DNA of 64,000 nt from Blastococcus litoris (GCF_003075095.1 NZ_QCZF01000003.1:248001-312000); one strand, 5' to 3'. Positions 33,801-41,643 are shown, counted from the stretch's first letter. A program made the numbers and translations. Notes: a model not told the origin generated them from the sequence alone.

Positions 33801-34792
33801 CGACGTTCCGGGTGCTCGACGACCAGCAACGGCCGATGGCCACCGGCAAGGACCTCGAGGCGCTGCGGGCCCAGGTGGCGCCGACGGCGCGTGCCAGCCT
33901 CGCCCGCGCCGCCTCCGATCTCGAGCGGACCGGGCTCACCGGGTGGACGTTCGGTGCGCTGCCGCGGACCGTCGAGGTCCGGCGGGGGGCGCACGTGGTG
34001 ACCGCCTACCCCGCGTTGGTGGACGAGGGCGGGACCGTCGGCGTCCGCGTCGTCCCCACCGAGGCGGAGGCGGCGCGGCTGACCCGGCGGGGCGCGCGAC
34101 GGCTGCTGGTCCTGGTGGCGGGGTCGCCGGTCAAGGCCGTGGTGAAGACGCTCTCGCCGCGCTCGCGGCTGGCCATGCAGTTCAACCCCGACGGGGAGAT
34201 CCCCGATCTCGTCGCCGACTGCGTCGACGCGGCGGCCGACGAGCTGATCGCCGCGGCCGGCGGGCCGCCGCGCGACGAGGCCGCCTTCTCGGCCCTGGTC
34301 GCGACGGCGAAGAGCGAGCTGCACCGGCTGACCGCCGACGCGGTCCAGAAGGTCGAGGACGTGCTGACCCAGGCGCGGGAGGTCGCCGTCGCCATCGGAG
34401 CGGCGCCCGCCCGGCGCGTCCCGGAGGCGGCGGTCGCCGACCTCCGACGGCAGATGACCGGCCTGCTGCACCGCGGGTTCGTCGCCGCCGCCGGCCGGCG
34501 CAGGCTGCCCGACCTGGTGCGCTACCTGCGCGCCATGGCCCACCGCCTGGAGAAGTTGCCGGCCAACGCGGCGCGCGACGAGCTGTGGATGCGCCAGGTG
34601 GCGGCGGTCACGGCGGAGTACGAGCAGCTGCGCGCGCAGCAGCCGGGCACCGGGGCCCCCGACGACCCGGTCACCCGGGTGCGCTGGATGATCGAGGAAC
34701 TGCGGGTGGGGCTGTTCGCACAGGGCATCGGCACGCCGCGGCCCATCTCCGAGCAGCGCGTCTACAAGGCGATCGACCAGCTCACCGCGTAG
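30839..34792 (+). CDS. hrpA: ATP-dependent RNA helicase HrpA
   Basis: A 1317-residue DEAH-box helicase of full HrpA length. Walker A GETGSGKTTQLPK is near residue 100, DEAH in ILDEAHERSLN near 197, SATI in motif III, and QRSGRCGR in motif VI. Helicase-associated (HA2) and OB-fold regions follow, then the long HrpA-specific C-terminal domain (DUF3418-like). In bacteria HrpA unwinds structured RNA and helps rescue collided ribosomes. The GTG start at 30839 follows GAGAGGAACCC. It is transcribed divergently from marR and ends 3 nt before the convergent HTH gene. Confidence 0.93.
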   Translation: MSAPENPTAEPELRQRLAALALADEHRLRRRLDGLRKTRDPQARARQRERIAADVATAEERIARRRAAVPVVSYPEELPVSARRDDIAEALRTSQVVVVAGETGSGKTTQLPKIALELGRGVRGRIGHTQPRRIAARSVAERIAEELGTPLGEAVGYKMRFNDQVSDSTLVKLMTDGVLLAEIAHDRLLRQYDTIILDEAHERSLNIDFLLGYLAQILPRRPDLKLVITSATIDVERVAAHFSGAPVVEVSGRTYPVEVRYRPVVDPDDPEADEDRDQVSAILDAVDELTAEGPGDILVFLAGEREIRDTQDALAERSLPDTEVVPLYSRLSAAEQHKVFAPHPGRRIVLATNVAETSLTVPGIRYVIDPGTARISRYSHRTKVQRLPIEPVSQASARQRSGRCGRLGPGIAIRLYTEDDFEARPEFTDPEILRTNLASVLLQMAALDLGAVEEFPFVDPPDRRAIADGLALLEELHALDGDGKLTDTGRALAALPLDPRMARMVVEADRRGVLDEVLVIAAGLTIQDPRERPTEHQQAADELHRRFADENSDFLALLNLWRYLAEQQEALSGNQFRRTVKREFLHYLRIREWQDLHGQLRGTARRLGMQLGEAATEPDERGIHAALVAGLLSHVGLQLEPAKGQSGPPRRGSREYVGTRNTRFVIAPGTPLAKKPPRWVVAAELVETSRLFARTVARIDPETVEKLADHLVVRQYSEPRWDAKRGSVVATERVTLYGLPLVVGRRVQYGSIDPVVSRELFIRHALVEGQWTTHHRFWADNQRAIEQVAALEERARRRDIAVDDETLFELYDARIPADVVSTRHFDRWWKDARRRTPDLLTLTPEMLTDAAAAGQVRPEDYPDEVHLSQGLSLPLSYAFAPGAAEDGVTVDVPLAVLDGVARETSGESLAFTVPGLREELVTALLRTLPKQLRRGLVPIPDRVREVLPRIDPGEPLLPALERELRRATAVTIPPDAWAPDQVPGHLRATFRVLDDQQRPMATGKDLEALRAQVAPTARASLARAASDLERTGLTGWTFGALPRTVEVRRGAHVVTAYPALVDEGGTVGVRVVPTEAEAARLTRRGARRLLVLVAGSPVKAVVKTLSPRSRLAMQFNPDGEIPDLVADCVDAAADELIAAAGGPPRDEAAFSALVATAKSELHRLTADAVQKVEDVLTQAREVAVAIGAAPARRVPEAAVADLRRQMTGLLHRGFVAAAGRRRLPDLVRYLRAMAHRLEKLPANAARDELWMRQVAAVTAEYEQLRAQQPGTGAPDDPVTRVRWMIEELRVGLFAQGIGTPRPISEQRVYKAIDQLTA

Positions 34793-34795
34793 CTC

Positions 34796-35176
34796 TCAGG
34801 CCCCGCGCGGCTCCTCGGCCGGATCCGCGCGCAGCAGTGCCGAGATGCGCTGCCGGGTGACGCCGAAGAGCGCGGCGATGCGGTTGATGCTCACCTGCTC
34901 GGCCCGGAGGGCCGCGGCCTGCTCCCGCCGCCAGGTGTGCCCCGCGGCGGACAGCGTCGCCAGCACCGTGGAGATGCGCTCGACGACGAGGGGGCGCGAC
35001 TCGCGCGTGACGATGTCCAGCCAGGCGCCTCCGGACCGGCGCTCGCGCAGCAGCGTCTCGGCGCGTTCCCGGGCCTCCACGAGATCGCCGATGCAGCGGT
35101 CGAGCTCGACGAGGAGGTCAGCGAGTGCAGCTCCGGCCGCGTCCCCGTTCGGGGCGGTGTCCACCTCAGCGCTCAC
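34796..35176 (-). CDS. Small HTH protein, 126 aa
   Basis: Residues ~15-55 form an acidic helical region. The C-terminus has a clear helix-turn-helix, VSINRIAALFGVTRQRISALL (~92-112), like those of sigma-factor region-4 or invertase-type DNA binders. The GTG at 35176 (SAEVDTAPNG) has an AGGAGGG site. It is divergent from the RsbW-like ATPase gene, and the 144-nt gap between them carries three GTGTTGC copies and a 20-bp palindrome, so it may regulate both genes (inference). No named family was recognised. Confidence 0.75.
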   Translation of the reverse strand: MSAEVDTAPNGDAAGAALADLLVELDRCIGDLVEARERAETLLRERRSGGAWLDIVTRESRPLVVERISTVLATLSAAGHTWRREQAAALRAEQVSINRIAALFGVTRQRISALLRADPAEEPRGA

Positions 35177-35200
35177 GAACCCTCCTGGTAGGCCACAACT

Positions 35201-35259
35201 GTGTTGCACACTACCGGACCGTCACACGTGTTGCAGGCAATGGCCATGACGCGCAACAC
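35201..35259. repeat. Three GTGTTGC motifs in the divergent promoter region
   Basis: GTGTTGCA occurs at 35201-35208 and 35228-35235, 27 bp apart. A third copy of the GTGTTGC core lies at 35253-35259 in inverse orientation. The first is also half of CAAC-TGT-GTTG (35196-35206). All are in the gap between the HTH gene and the RsbW-like gene. They are likely protein-binding half-sites. Confidence 0.5.
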
Positions 35260-35266
35260 GCCCTGC

Positions 35267-35308
35267 GGTGCAAGGCCCCTTGCACCCATGGGGCGGCCGC
35301 TTTAGGTT
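35267..35308 (+). promoter_or_regulatory. Promoter with a 20-bp palindrome over the -35 element
   Basis: GGTGCAAGG-CC-CCTTGCACC (35267-35286) is a perfect palindrome. Its right end contains TTGCAC (35280-35285), which pairs with TAGGTT (35303-35308) across exactly 17 bp: a good -35/-10 combination reading towards the RsbW-like gene. Transcription would start near 35315, a few bases before the ATG at 35321. A factor bound to the palindrome would block or recruit polymerase. Confidence 0.7.
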
Positions 35309-35320
35309 GTGCGCAACGGA

Positions 35321-35761
35321 ATGGTGTCAGCGCGGATGCTTCCGTCCCTCCAGCAGAACGGGAACAGCTCCGTGTCCAGCCGAAACGCCACCATCGACCT
35401 CCCGCCGACCGCTGCCAGCGTGCCGGCGTCCCGGCACCTGGTGCTGGAACTCCTCCGCGTCTGGGACGCCCCGCACGACCGCGAGGACGCCGCCCTGCTG
35501 GTGACCGAGCTGGTGTCCAACGTGGTCGACCACGTCGGCGGCGAGGCGAACCTGACCCTGGAGCTGGAGATCTCCGACGACTGGCTGCGCATCGCGGTGG
35601 TCGACGGCTCGTCGGTGCGGCCGGTGGTCCGCGAGCTGTCGATGGAACGCCCGCGTGGTCGCGGGATGCGGATGGTCCAGGCGATCGCGGACCGGTGGGG
35701 CGCCGACGACCACCTCGGCGGCAAGCGCGTCTGGTTCGAGCTCCGCCCGCCCGCCAGGTGA
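35321..35761 (+). CDS. RsbW-like ATP-binding protein (anti-sigma/regulatory kinase fold)
   Basis: A ~146-residue protein of the HATPase_c/GHKL fold. The N-box LVTELVSNVVDHV, a G1-like IAVVDGSSVRP and a G2-like RGRGMRMVQAIADRWG are present. Such stand-alone domains in actinobacteria act as anti-sigma or anti-anti-sigma switch kinases; no partner sigma factor is adjacent. The start is uncertain among ATG 35321, GTG 35324 and ATG 35336. 35321 is chosen for its distance to the promoter at 35280-35308, giving an almost leaderless mRNA. Confidence 0.78.
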   Translation: MVSARMLPSLQQNGNSSVSSRNATIDLPPTAASVPASRHLVLELLRVWDAPHDREDAALLVTELVSNVVDHVGGEANLTLELEISDDWLRIAVVDGSSVRPVVRELSMERPRGRGMRMVQAIADRWGADDHLGGKRVWFELRPPAR

Positions 35762-35855
35762 CCCCGGGCACGTGACCGGCCTGCTGGTTTGCCGGGAAGC
35801 GTGACCGGGGAGGGCTCCCGCGAGCACACGTCAGCGATCCGGAGGGACGACGCAC

Positions 35856-36026
35856 ATGAGCGAGCCCAGCAGCCACACCCACGCAGCGGGAGAGAGCATC
35901 TCCGACGAGGAGATGGTCGAGACCGTCGCCGGCCAGACCGACAGCGCGTCCGAGAACGCCGACACCGCGGGCAAGGACTGGAACGGCGACCCGAGCGAGG
36001 CGCCGGCCCCGACCGACCAGGCCTGA
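35856..36026 (+). CDS. Small acidic hypothetical protein, 56 aa
   Basis: Begins MSEPSSHTHAAGESISDEEM and is strongly acidic and Ser/Thr/Asp-rich, with no hydrophobic segment, so it is probably disordered and cytosolic. A GGAGGGA site lies ~8 nt before the ATG. The gene ends 62 nt before the P450 start. Too short for family recognition; the good ribosome-binding site and clean spacing support it. Confidence 0.55.
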   Translation: MSEPSSHTHAAGESISDEEMVETVAGQTDSASENADTAGKDWNGDPSEAPAPTDQA

Positions 36027-36088
36027 GCCGCCGCGGCGCCGCCCGGCCGGCACCGGCCGGGCGGCGCCCGCACTGACACACTGCGGAC

Positions 36089-37450
36089 GTGACCACGGAC
36101 ACGTCCGCGACCCCGCGCCTGGCAGGGGCGCTGCGCCCCGCTCTGAGCCCCGCCCGGACGGTCGTCCGGTGGGGTGTGCGCCACGGCCTGCCGGCGGTCT
36201 TCCTCGAACGGGGGGCGCGACGCGGGGACCTCGTCGGCCGGTTGCTGCGCGACAGCTCCGTGCGGGACGAGCCGTACGCGCTCTACGAGGAGCTGCGGGC
36301 CCGCGGCCCGGTGTCCCCGGGCAGCATCGGGCTCGTCACCCCCTCGCACGCCGTCGCGTCGGAGATCCTCCGGTCCGACCGCTTCGGCGTCGGCTGGGAC
36401 CGTGCCCAGGCGCCGAGGCTGATCCGCTGGGCCCTGCGCTTCGGCGACGAGCTCGACGCGACGGGCGTCGCCGAGCCGCCGTCCATGCTGGTCGTCGACC
36501 CGCCCGACCACACCCGCTTCCGCCGGCTGGTGAGCCGCGCGTTCACGCCGCGGGCCACCGCCGCCTTCGAGCCGGTGGTCCAGCGGACCGCCGACGCGCT
36601 GCTCGACGCGCTGGAGCTCCGGAGCGGCGAGGTCGACCTCGTCGAGACCTACGCCGCTCAGCTGCCGGTGCTGGTGATCGCCGACCTGCTGGGCGTGCCG
36701 ACCGAGCGCCGCGAGGACTTCCTCCGCTGGGGCGCCGCCGCCGCGGCCACGCTCGACCCCGGCCTGTCGTTCCGGCGGTACGTGGCGGCCGAACGGGCGC
36801 TGCGCGCGATGCACGCCTTCCTGCGCGAGCACTTCGCCCGCCTGCGCCGCGACCCCGGCGAGGACCTGGTGAGCCGGCTGGTCGGGCTCCCGGACGACGA
36901 GGCGCTCACCGAGCGGGAGCTGCACGCCACCGTGATGCTCCTGCTCGGGGCGGGCTTCGAGACCACGGTCAACCTGCTCGGCAACGGCGTCGTGCTGCTC
37001 GACGCCCACCGCGAGCAGTGGGACGCCCTCCGGGCCGCGCCGTCGGGCTGGGACGGCGCGGTGGAGGAGATCCTGAGGTTCGACAGCCCGGTGCAGATCA
37101 CCGGCCGGACGGCGAAGGAGCCGGTGACCCTCGCCGGTCGCGAGGTCCGGCCGGGCACCCGCGTCACGGTCCTGCTCGGCGCGGCCAACCGCGATCCCGA
37201 CGTCTTCCCGGCACCGGCGCGGTTCGACGTCGGCCGGGCGAACGCCCGCGAGCACCTCGCCTTCTCGGCGGGCATCCACTACTGCGTGGGCGCGGGCCTG
37301 GCGCGGCTGGAGGGGGTCGTCGGGCTGCGGGCGCTGAGCGAGCGGTTCCCGGCGCTGCGGGTCAGCGGCCGGCCGGTGCGACGGGATCTGCAGACGCTCC
37401 GGGGGTTCGAGCACCTCCCGGTGGCGCTGCATCGGGTGGCGCGGCGCTGA
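36089..37450 (+). CDS. Cytochrome P450
   Basis: A 453-residue soluble P450. The I-helix oxygen-activation motif GAGFETT is at ~287-293, the ExxR pair in VEEILRF near 328, and the heme-binding loop FSAGIHYCVGAGLAR has the ligand Cys at ~399. The heme loop is slightly unusual, with FSAGIHYC in place of the consensus FGxGxHxC. No ferredoxin or reductase gene is adjacent, so the electron partner is elsewhere. The substrate is unknown; a GTG start at 36089 gives a ~40-residue basic N-terminal extension. The last 89 nt overlap antisense with the MFS gene end. Confidence 0.92.
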   Translation: MTTDTSATPRLAGALRPALSPARTVVRWGVRHGLPAVFLERGARRGDLVGRLLRDSSVRDEPYALYEELRARGPVSPGSIGLVTPSHAVASEILRSDRFGVGWDRAQAPRLIRWALRFGDELDATGVAEPPSMLVVDPPDHTRFRRLVSRAFTPRATAAFEPVVQRTADALLDALELRSGEVDLVETYAAQLPVLVIADLLGVPTERREDFLRWGAAAAATLDPGLSFRRYVAAERALRAMHAFLREHFARLRRDPGEDLVSRLVGLPDDEALTERELHATVMLLLGAGFETTVNLLGNGVVLLDAHREQWDALRAAPSGWDGAVEEILRFDSPVQITGRTAKEPVTLAGREVRPGTRVTVLLGAANRDPDVFPAPARFDVGRANAREHLAFSAGIHYCVGAGLARLEGVVGLRALSERFPALRVSGRPVRRDLQTLRGFEHLPVALHRVARR

Positions 37451-38621
37451 GCACCGCGGCCCGGGCGGCGCCCCACCCGGCCCACGTCATGGGGACCAGG
37501 ACGGCCAGGAGCAGTGCGAGCGGCCACGACCAGCCGAGGGTCGCGTCGTGGAGGGCACCGAGCACCAGCGGTCCCAGCGCGGCCAGCAGGTAGCCCAGGC
37601 ACTGGGCGACGCCGCCGAGGCGGGCGGCGACCAGCGGGGTGGGGCTGCGCAGCACGATGAGGGTGAGCGCGAGGGCGAAGCCGGCGCCCTGGGCCAGGCC
37701 GAACGCGGCCACCCAGACGAGGGTGGCGCCGTCGGGATCGGCCAGCAGGCCGCCCAGGCCCACCACGTAGGCGAGCGCGACGGCGAGGACCAGCGGCCGC
37801 TGGGTGCGCATGCGGCCGGCCTGCGCGGGGGCCAGGAGCGCGCCGACGGCGCCGACCACGTTGGCCAGACCGAGCAGCAGCCCGCCCTCACCCGCCGGGA
37901 CGCCGGCATCGGCCAGCAGGGTGGGCAGCCAGGCGGCCACCGAGTAGAACTGCACGCTCTGGAGGCCGATGTAGGCGGTCACCTGCCGGGCCAGCGGCTG
38001 GCGCAGCAGCGACCACGAGCCCTGGCCCTCGGGCGGCGGCCCGCTCGCCCGCCGGTCGCGGCCGGTCCCGGCGACGGGCAGCCAGAGGGCGAGGGCGGCG
38101 AGGGCGAGGACCAGCCAGGTGCCGAGCGCCCAGTGCCAGTCGACGCCGAGCGCCCCGGCCATCGGGATGGTGAGCGCCGCGCCGGCTGCGGCGCCGATGT
38201 TGAGCGAGGCCGAGTAGAGGCCCATGACCGCGCCGGGCCGCCGGAACTCGCGCTTGACGTAGGCGGGGAGCAGCACGTTCGCCAGGGCGATGGCCGCACC
38301 GGCGAGCAGGCTGCCGGCGAACAGCAGCGCCACCGGTGACAGCAGACGCAGCGCGATGCCGGCCGCCAGCAGCCCCAGCGAGAGCCCGACCGCCGTCTCG
38401 AGGCCGATCCGGCGGGCCAGGCGGGGCGCCACCGGGGCGAAGGCTCCGAAGCACAGCACCGGGAGCGTGGTCAGCAGGCCGGCCATCGCCGACGACAGCC
38501 CGGTGTCGGCCCGCAGTTCCCCCAGGATCGGCGCCACCGCCACGACGGCCGGCCGCTGGTTGAGGGCGACGGCGACGATCGCCGCGACGAGCAGGACGCC
38601 CGCGGCCCGGGATCGGGCCAC
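37362..38621 (-). CDS. MFS transporter, CynX/NimT-like, in the cys gene run
   Basis: A 419-residue, 12-helix MFS protein. It has the N-terminal LNQRPAVVAVAPILGELRADTGLSSAMAGLL signature region of CynX/NimT-type anion or small-solute carriers (only part of it quoted as key residues: NQRP and P near 31). The GTG start at 38621 lies only 2 nt after the cysN stop, so it should be co-transcribed with cysD-cysN and may move a sulfur compound or anion (inference). Its Pro/Ala-rich C-terminus overlaps the P450 gene antisense by 89 nt. Confidence 0.85.
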   Translation of the reverse strand: MARSRAAGVLLVAAIVAVALNQRPAVVAVAPILGELRADTGLSSAMAGLLTTLPVLCFGAFAPVAPRLARRIGLETAVGLSLGLLAAGIALRLLSPVALLFAGSLLAGAAIALANVLLPAYVKREFRRPGAVMGLYSASLNIGAAAGAALTIPMAGALGVDWHWALGTWLVLALAALALWLPVAGTGRDRRASGPPPEGQGSWSLLRQPLARQVTAYIGLQSVQFYSVAAWLPTLLADAGVPAGEGGLLLGLANVVGAVGALLAPAQAGRMRTQRPLVLAVALAYVVGLGGLLADPDGATLVWVAAFGLAQGAGFALALTLIVLRSPTPLVAARLGGVAQCLGYLLAALGPLVLGALHDATLGWSWPLALLLAVLVPMTWAGWGAARAAVLSAAPPDAAPPGGARTPGASADPVAPAGR

Positions 38622-38623
38622 GA

Positions 38624-39925
38624 TCAGCCGGCGGGGGTGAGCATCCCGGCGCCGACGGTGGCGTTGGTGGCCTCGTCGATCAGGATGAACCGGCCGGTCG
38701 CCCGGTTCCGGGTGTAGTCGTCGACGAACAGCGGCTGGGTGGCGCGCAGCCGCACCCGTCCGATGTCGTTGAGGCCGAGCTCGGTGGCGTCGGGATCGCG
38801 GTGCAGCGTGTTGACGTCGAGCCGGTAGACGAGCTCCTTGACCATCCCGCGCACGGTCCTGGTCGTGTGCTTGATCGCCAGCCGCTGCCGCGGGCGCAGC
38901 GGCTCGTCGGCCATCCAGCAGACCAGCGCGTCGACGTCCTGGGTGGCCTGCGGGGCGTTGGCCGGGCGGCAGATGAGGTCACCGCGGGAGACGTCGACGT
39001 CGTCGGTGAGCCGGACGGTCACCGCCATGGGCGGGAACGCCTCGTCGACCGGGCCGCGCGGACCGTCGATGCCGGCGATGGTGGTGGTCAGGCCGCTGGG
39101 CAGCACCTGCACCTCGTCGCCGGGGCGCAGCACGCCGCTGGCGACGGTCCCGGCGTACCCGCGGTAGTCGTGGAACGCGTCCGACTGCGGCCGGATGACG
39201 TACTGCACCGGGAAACGGGCGTCGACCAGGTTGCGGTCGCTGGCCACGTGCACGTGCTCGAGGTGGTGCAGCAGCGTCGTCCCCTCGTACCAGGGGGTGT
39301 TCGCCGAGTGGCTGACGACGTTGTCGCCGTGCAGCGCGGAGATCGGGACGACGGTCAGGTCGGGCACGTCCAGCTTGCTGGCGAATGCGCTGAACTCGTC
39401 GCGGATCGACTCGAACCGCTCCTCCGACCAGTCGACGAGGTCCATCTTGTTGACGGCGACGACCAGGTGGGGCACGCGCAGCAGGGACGCGAGGAAGGCG
39501 TGCCGACGGCTCTGCTCGAGCATGCCCTTGCGGGCGTCGACCAGGACGATGGCCAGGTCGGCGGTCGAGGCGCCGGTGACCATGTTCCGGGTGTACTGCA
39601 CGTGCCCGGGGGTGTCGGCGAGGATGAACGTGCGCCGCGGCGTCGAGAAGTAGCGGTAGGCGACGTCGATGGTGATGCCCTGCTCGCGCTCGGCGCGCAG
39701 CCCGTCGGTGAGCAGCGCGAGGTCGACGTAGTCGCCCTTGCTGGCCCGCTCCACCGCCTCGTACTGGTCCTCGAAGATCGCCTTGCTGTCGTAGAGCAGC
39801 CGGCCGATCAACGTGCTCTTGCCGTCGTCGACGGAGCCCGCGGTGGCGATGCGCAGGATGTCCTTGCGGGCGAGCGCGATGTCGTGCGCGTGCTCGGCCT
39901 CGGGGGTGTGCAGGGGGATTCCCAT
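38624..39925 (-). CDS. cysN: Sulfate adenylyltransferase subunit 1 (GTPase)
   Basis: A 433-residue CysN. G1 GSVDDGKST is at 30-38, the switch region DTPGHVQYTRNM and NKMDLVDW supply the GTPase motifs, and EF-Tu-like beta-barrels follow (~230-433). CysN hydrolyses GTP to drive formation of adenosine phosphosulfate by CysD. No APS kinase (CysC) domain is fused at the C-terminus, so APS is either reduced directly or phosphorylated by an enzyme elsewhere. The ATG overlaps the cysD stop (ATGA). Confidence 0.95.
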   Translation of the reverse strand: MGIPLHTPEAEHAHDIALARKDILRIATAGSVDDGKSTLIGRLLYDSKAIFEDQYEAVERASKGDYVDLALLTDGLRAEREQGITIDVAYRYFSTPRRTFILADTPGHVQYTRNMVTGASTADLAIVLVDARKGMLEQSRRHAFLASLLRVPHLVVAVNKMDLVDWSEERFESIRDEFSAFASKLDVPDLTVVPISALHGDNVVSHSANTPWYEGTTLLHHLEHVHVASDRNLVDARFPVQYVIRPQSDAFHDYRGYAGTVASGVLRPGDEVQVLPSGLTTTIAGIDGPRGPVDEAFPPMAVTVRLTDDVDVSRGDLICRPANAPQATQDVDALVCWMADEPLRPRQRLAIKHTTRTVRGMVKELVYRLDVNTLHRDPDATELGLNDIGRVRLRATQPLFVDDYTRNRATGRFILIDEATNATVGAGMLTPAG

Positions 39926-40833
39926 CAGAAGTAGCCCTCCTTCTTCCGGTCCTCCATGGCGGCGTCGCTGACCTTGTCGTCGCCGCGGGTGGCGCCGCGC
40001 TCGGTCATGCGGGTCACCGCGATCTCGGCGATGACCTCCTCGACCGTCGTCGCCTCGGACAGCACCGCGGCGGTCAGGTTGGCGTCGCCGACGGTCCGGT
40101 AGCGGACCGTCTCGGTGCGGACCTGCTCGCCCTCCTTCGGGCGGATGAACTCGTTGACCGCGTAGAGCATCCCCTGGCGCTCGACGACCTCCCGCTCCTG
40201 CGCGAGGTAGAGCGGCGGGATCGCGATGTCCTCGCGGAGGATGTACTGCCAGATGTCGAGCTCGGTCCAGTTCGACAGCGGGAAGACGCGGATCGACTCG
40301 CCGAGGTGGATCCGGCCGTTGTAGAGATCCCAGAGCTCGGGCCGCTGGTTCTTCGGGTCCCACTGGCCGAACTCGTCGCGGAAGGAGAACACCCGCTCCT
40401 TGGCGCGGGCCTTGTCCTCGTCGCGGCGGGCGCCGCCGAACAGGGCGGTGAAGCCGTGCTCCTCGACCGCGTCGAGCAGGACCGGCGTCTGGATGCGGTT
40501 GCGGGAGCCGTTGGGCTCCTCCTTCACCGTGCCGGCGGCGATCGCGTCGGGCACGGAGGCGACGACGAGCGCGACGCCGAGCTCGGCCACCCGCTTGTCG
40601 CGGAACTCGAGCACGTCGGGGAAGTTCAGGCCGGTGTCCACGTGCATGACGGGGAACGGGATGCGCGCCGGGGCGAATGCCTTGCGGGCCAGCTCGAGCA
40701 TCACGATCGAGTCCTTGCCGCCGGAGAACAGCAGCACCGGCCGCTCGAGCTCGGCGACCACCTCGCGGATGACGTGGATGGACTCGGCCTCCAGCGTCTC
40801 GAGCTGGCTCAGCCGGTAGTCGGGCGTGGTCAT
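39925..40833 (-). CDS. cysD: Sulfate adenylyltransferase subunit 2
   Basis: A 302-residue PP-loop ATP pyrophosphatase. The PP motif SGGKDS is at 37-42, with FPVMHVDTGLNFPDV, the loop GGARRDEDKARAKER and the family ending MEDRKKEGYF. It forms the heterodimer with CysN that makes APS from ATP and sulfate. Its ATG overlaps the TGA of a 15-codon leader ORF. cysQ ends 75 nt upstream on the same strand, suggesting one cysQ-cysD-cysN-MFS transcript. Confidence 0.95.
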   Translation of the reverse strand: MTTPDYRLSQLETLEAESIHVIREVVAELERPVLLFSGGKDSIVMLELARKAFAPARIPFPVMHVDTGLNFPDVLEFRDKRVAELGVALVVASVPDAIAAGTVKEEPNGSRNRIQTPVLLDAVEEHGFTALFGGARRDEDKARAKERVFSFRDEFGQWDPKNQRPELWDLYNGRIHLGESIRVFPLSNWTELDIWQYILREDIAIPPLYLAQEREVVERQGMLYAVNEFIRPKEGEQVRTETVRYRTVGDANLTAAVLSEATTVEEVIAEIAVTRMTERGATRGDDKVSDAAMEDRKKEGYF

Positions 40834-40877
40834 GCGCTCAGGCTCCGGGAGTTCGACATCAGGACCAGCAACCGCAT
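40830..40877 (-). CDS. Putative 15-aa leader ORF overlapping the cysD start
   Basis: On the minus strand an ATG at 40877 opens MRLLVLMSNSRSLSA and ends in a TGA that shares ATGA with the cysD ATG. The stop-start overlap would couple cysD translation to the leader. It contains no Cys codon but five Ser/Asn codons in a row region (SNSRSLS). No clear ribosome-binding site is visible, so it could be leaderless or chance. Confidence 0.35.
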   Translation of the reverse strand: MRLLVLMSNSRSLSA

Positions 40878-40908
40878 GCGTTTGGTGCGGATTCCCGCCC
40901 AGTGTCCG

Positions 40909-41643
40909 CTATCGCGCGGCGCGCACCGCAGCCAGGACCCGCTCGCGCAGCTCCGGCCGGCAGACCACCAGGTCCGGGAGCGAGGGATCGGGCTCGTTGT
41001 AGACCAGCGACCTGCCGTCCAGCCGGCAGGTCGTGAGCCCCGCGGCCGCTGCGATCGCCACCGGCGCGGCGGAGTCCCACTGGTACATCCCGCCGGCGTG
41101 GACGTAGGCGTCCGCCTCGCCCCGGACGACGGCGAGCGTCTTGTAGCCCGCCGACCCGAGCGGCACCAGGACGCCGTCGAGCGCGGCGGCCACCGCGTCG
41201 GCCTCGACCGGGGGCCGGGTGCGGCTCACCGCGATCCGGACCGGTCCGTCTCCCCGTGGCGGGAGCGCAGGCGCCGGCTCGGTGAGCAGGACCTCCTCCA
41301 GGGCGGGGAGGGCGACGGCCGACGCCCCCAGCCCGTCCCTGGTCCAGAGCGCGACGTGCACCGCCCAGTCGTGCCGTCCGGGTTCCCCGTACTCGCGGGT
41401 GCCGTCGAGGGGGTCGACGATCCACACGCGGTCGGCCCCCAGCCGCCTCCGGTCGTCCGCGGCCTCCTCGCTGAAGACGACGTCGTCCGGGCGTTCGGCC
41501 CGCAGGACCGAGAGGATCGCCTCCTGGGCCGAGGCGTCACCGGCGTCCCCGAGCTCCCGGCCGGCCAGGTTCCCGGACCGCAGCTCCCGCAGGACGGCGG
41601 CGGCCGCCCGGGCCGCCCGCGCGGCCACCTCGACGTCGGTCAC
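40909..41643 (-). CDS. cysQ: 3'(2'),5'-bisphosphate nucleotidase CysQ
   Basis: A 244-residue inositol-monophosphatase-fold enzyme. Metal ligands are visible in SEE (58-60), VDPLDGTREY (76-85) and YQWDSAAPVAI, the standard Mg-binding set of CysQ. It removes phosphoadenosine phosphate (PAP) and so relieves product inhibition in sulfate assimilation. Adjacent cysD and cysN support that over a generic inositol phosphatase. Its ATG overlaps the thioesterase stop by 4 nt. Confidence 0.88.
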   Translation of the reverse strand: MTDVEVAARAARAAAAVLRELRSGNLAGRELGDAGDASAQEAILSVLRAERPDDVVFSEEAADDRRRLGADRVWIVDPLDGTREYGEPGRHDWAVHVALWTRDGLGASAVALPALEEVLLTEPAPALPPRGDGPVRIAVSRTRPPVEADAVAAALDGVLVPLGSAGYKTLAVVRGEADAYVHAGGMYQWDSAAPVAIAAAAGLTTCRLDGRSLVYNEPDPSLPDLVVCRPELRERVLAAVRAAR

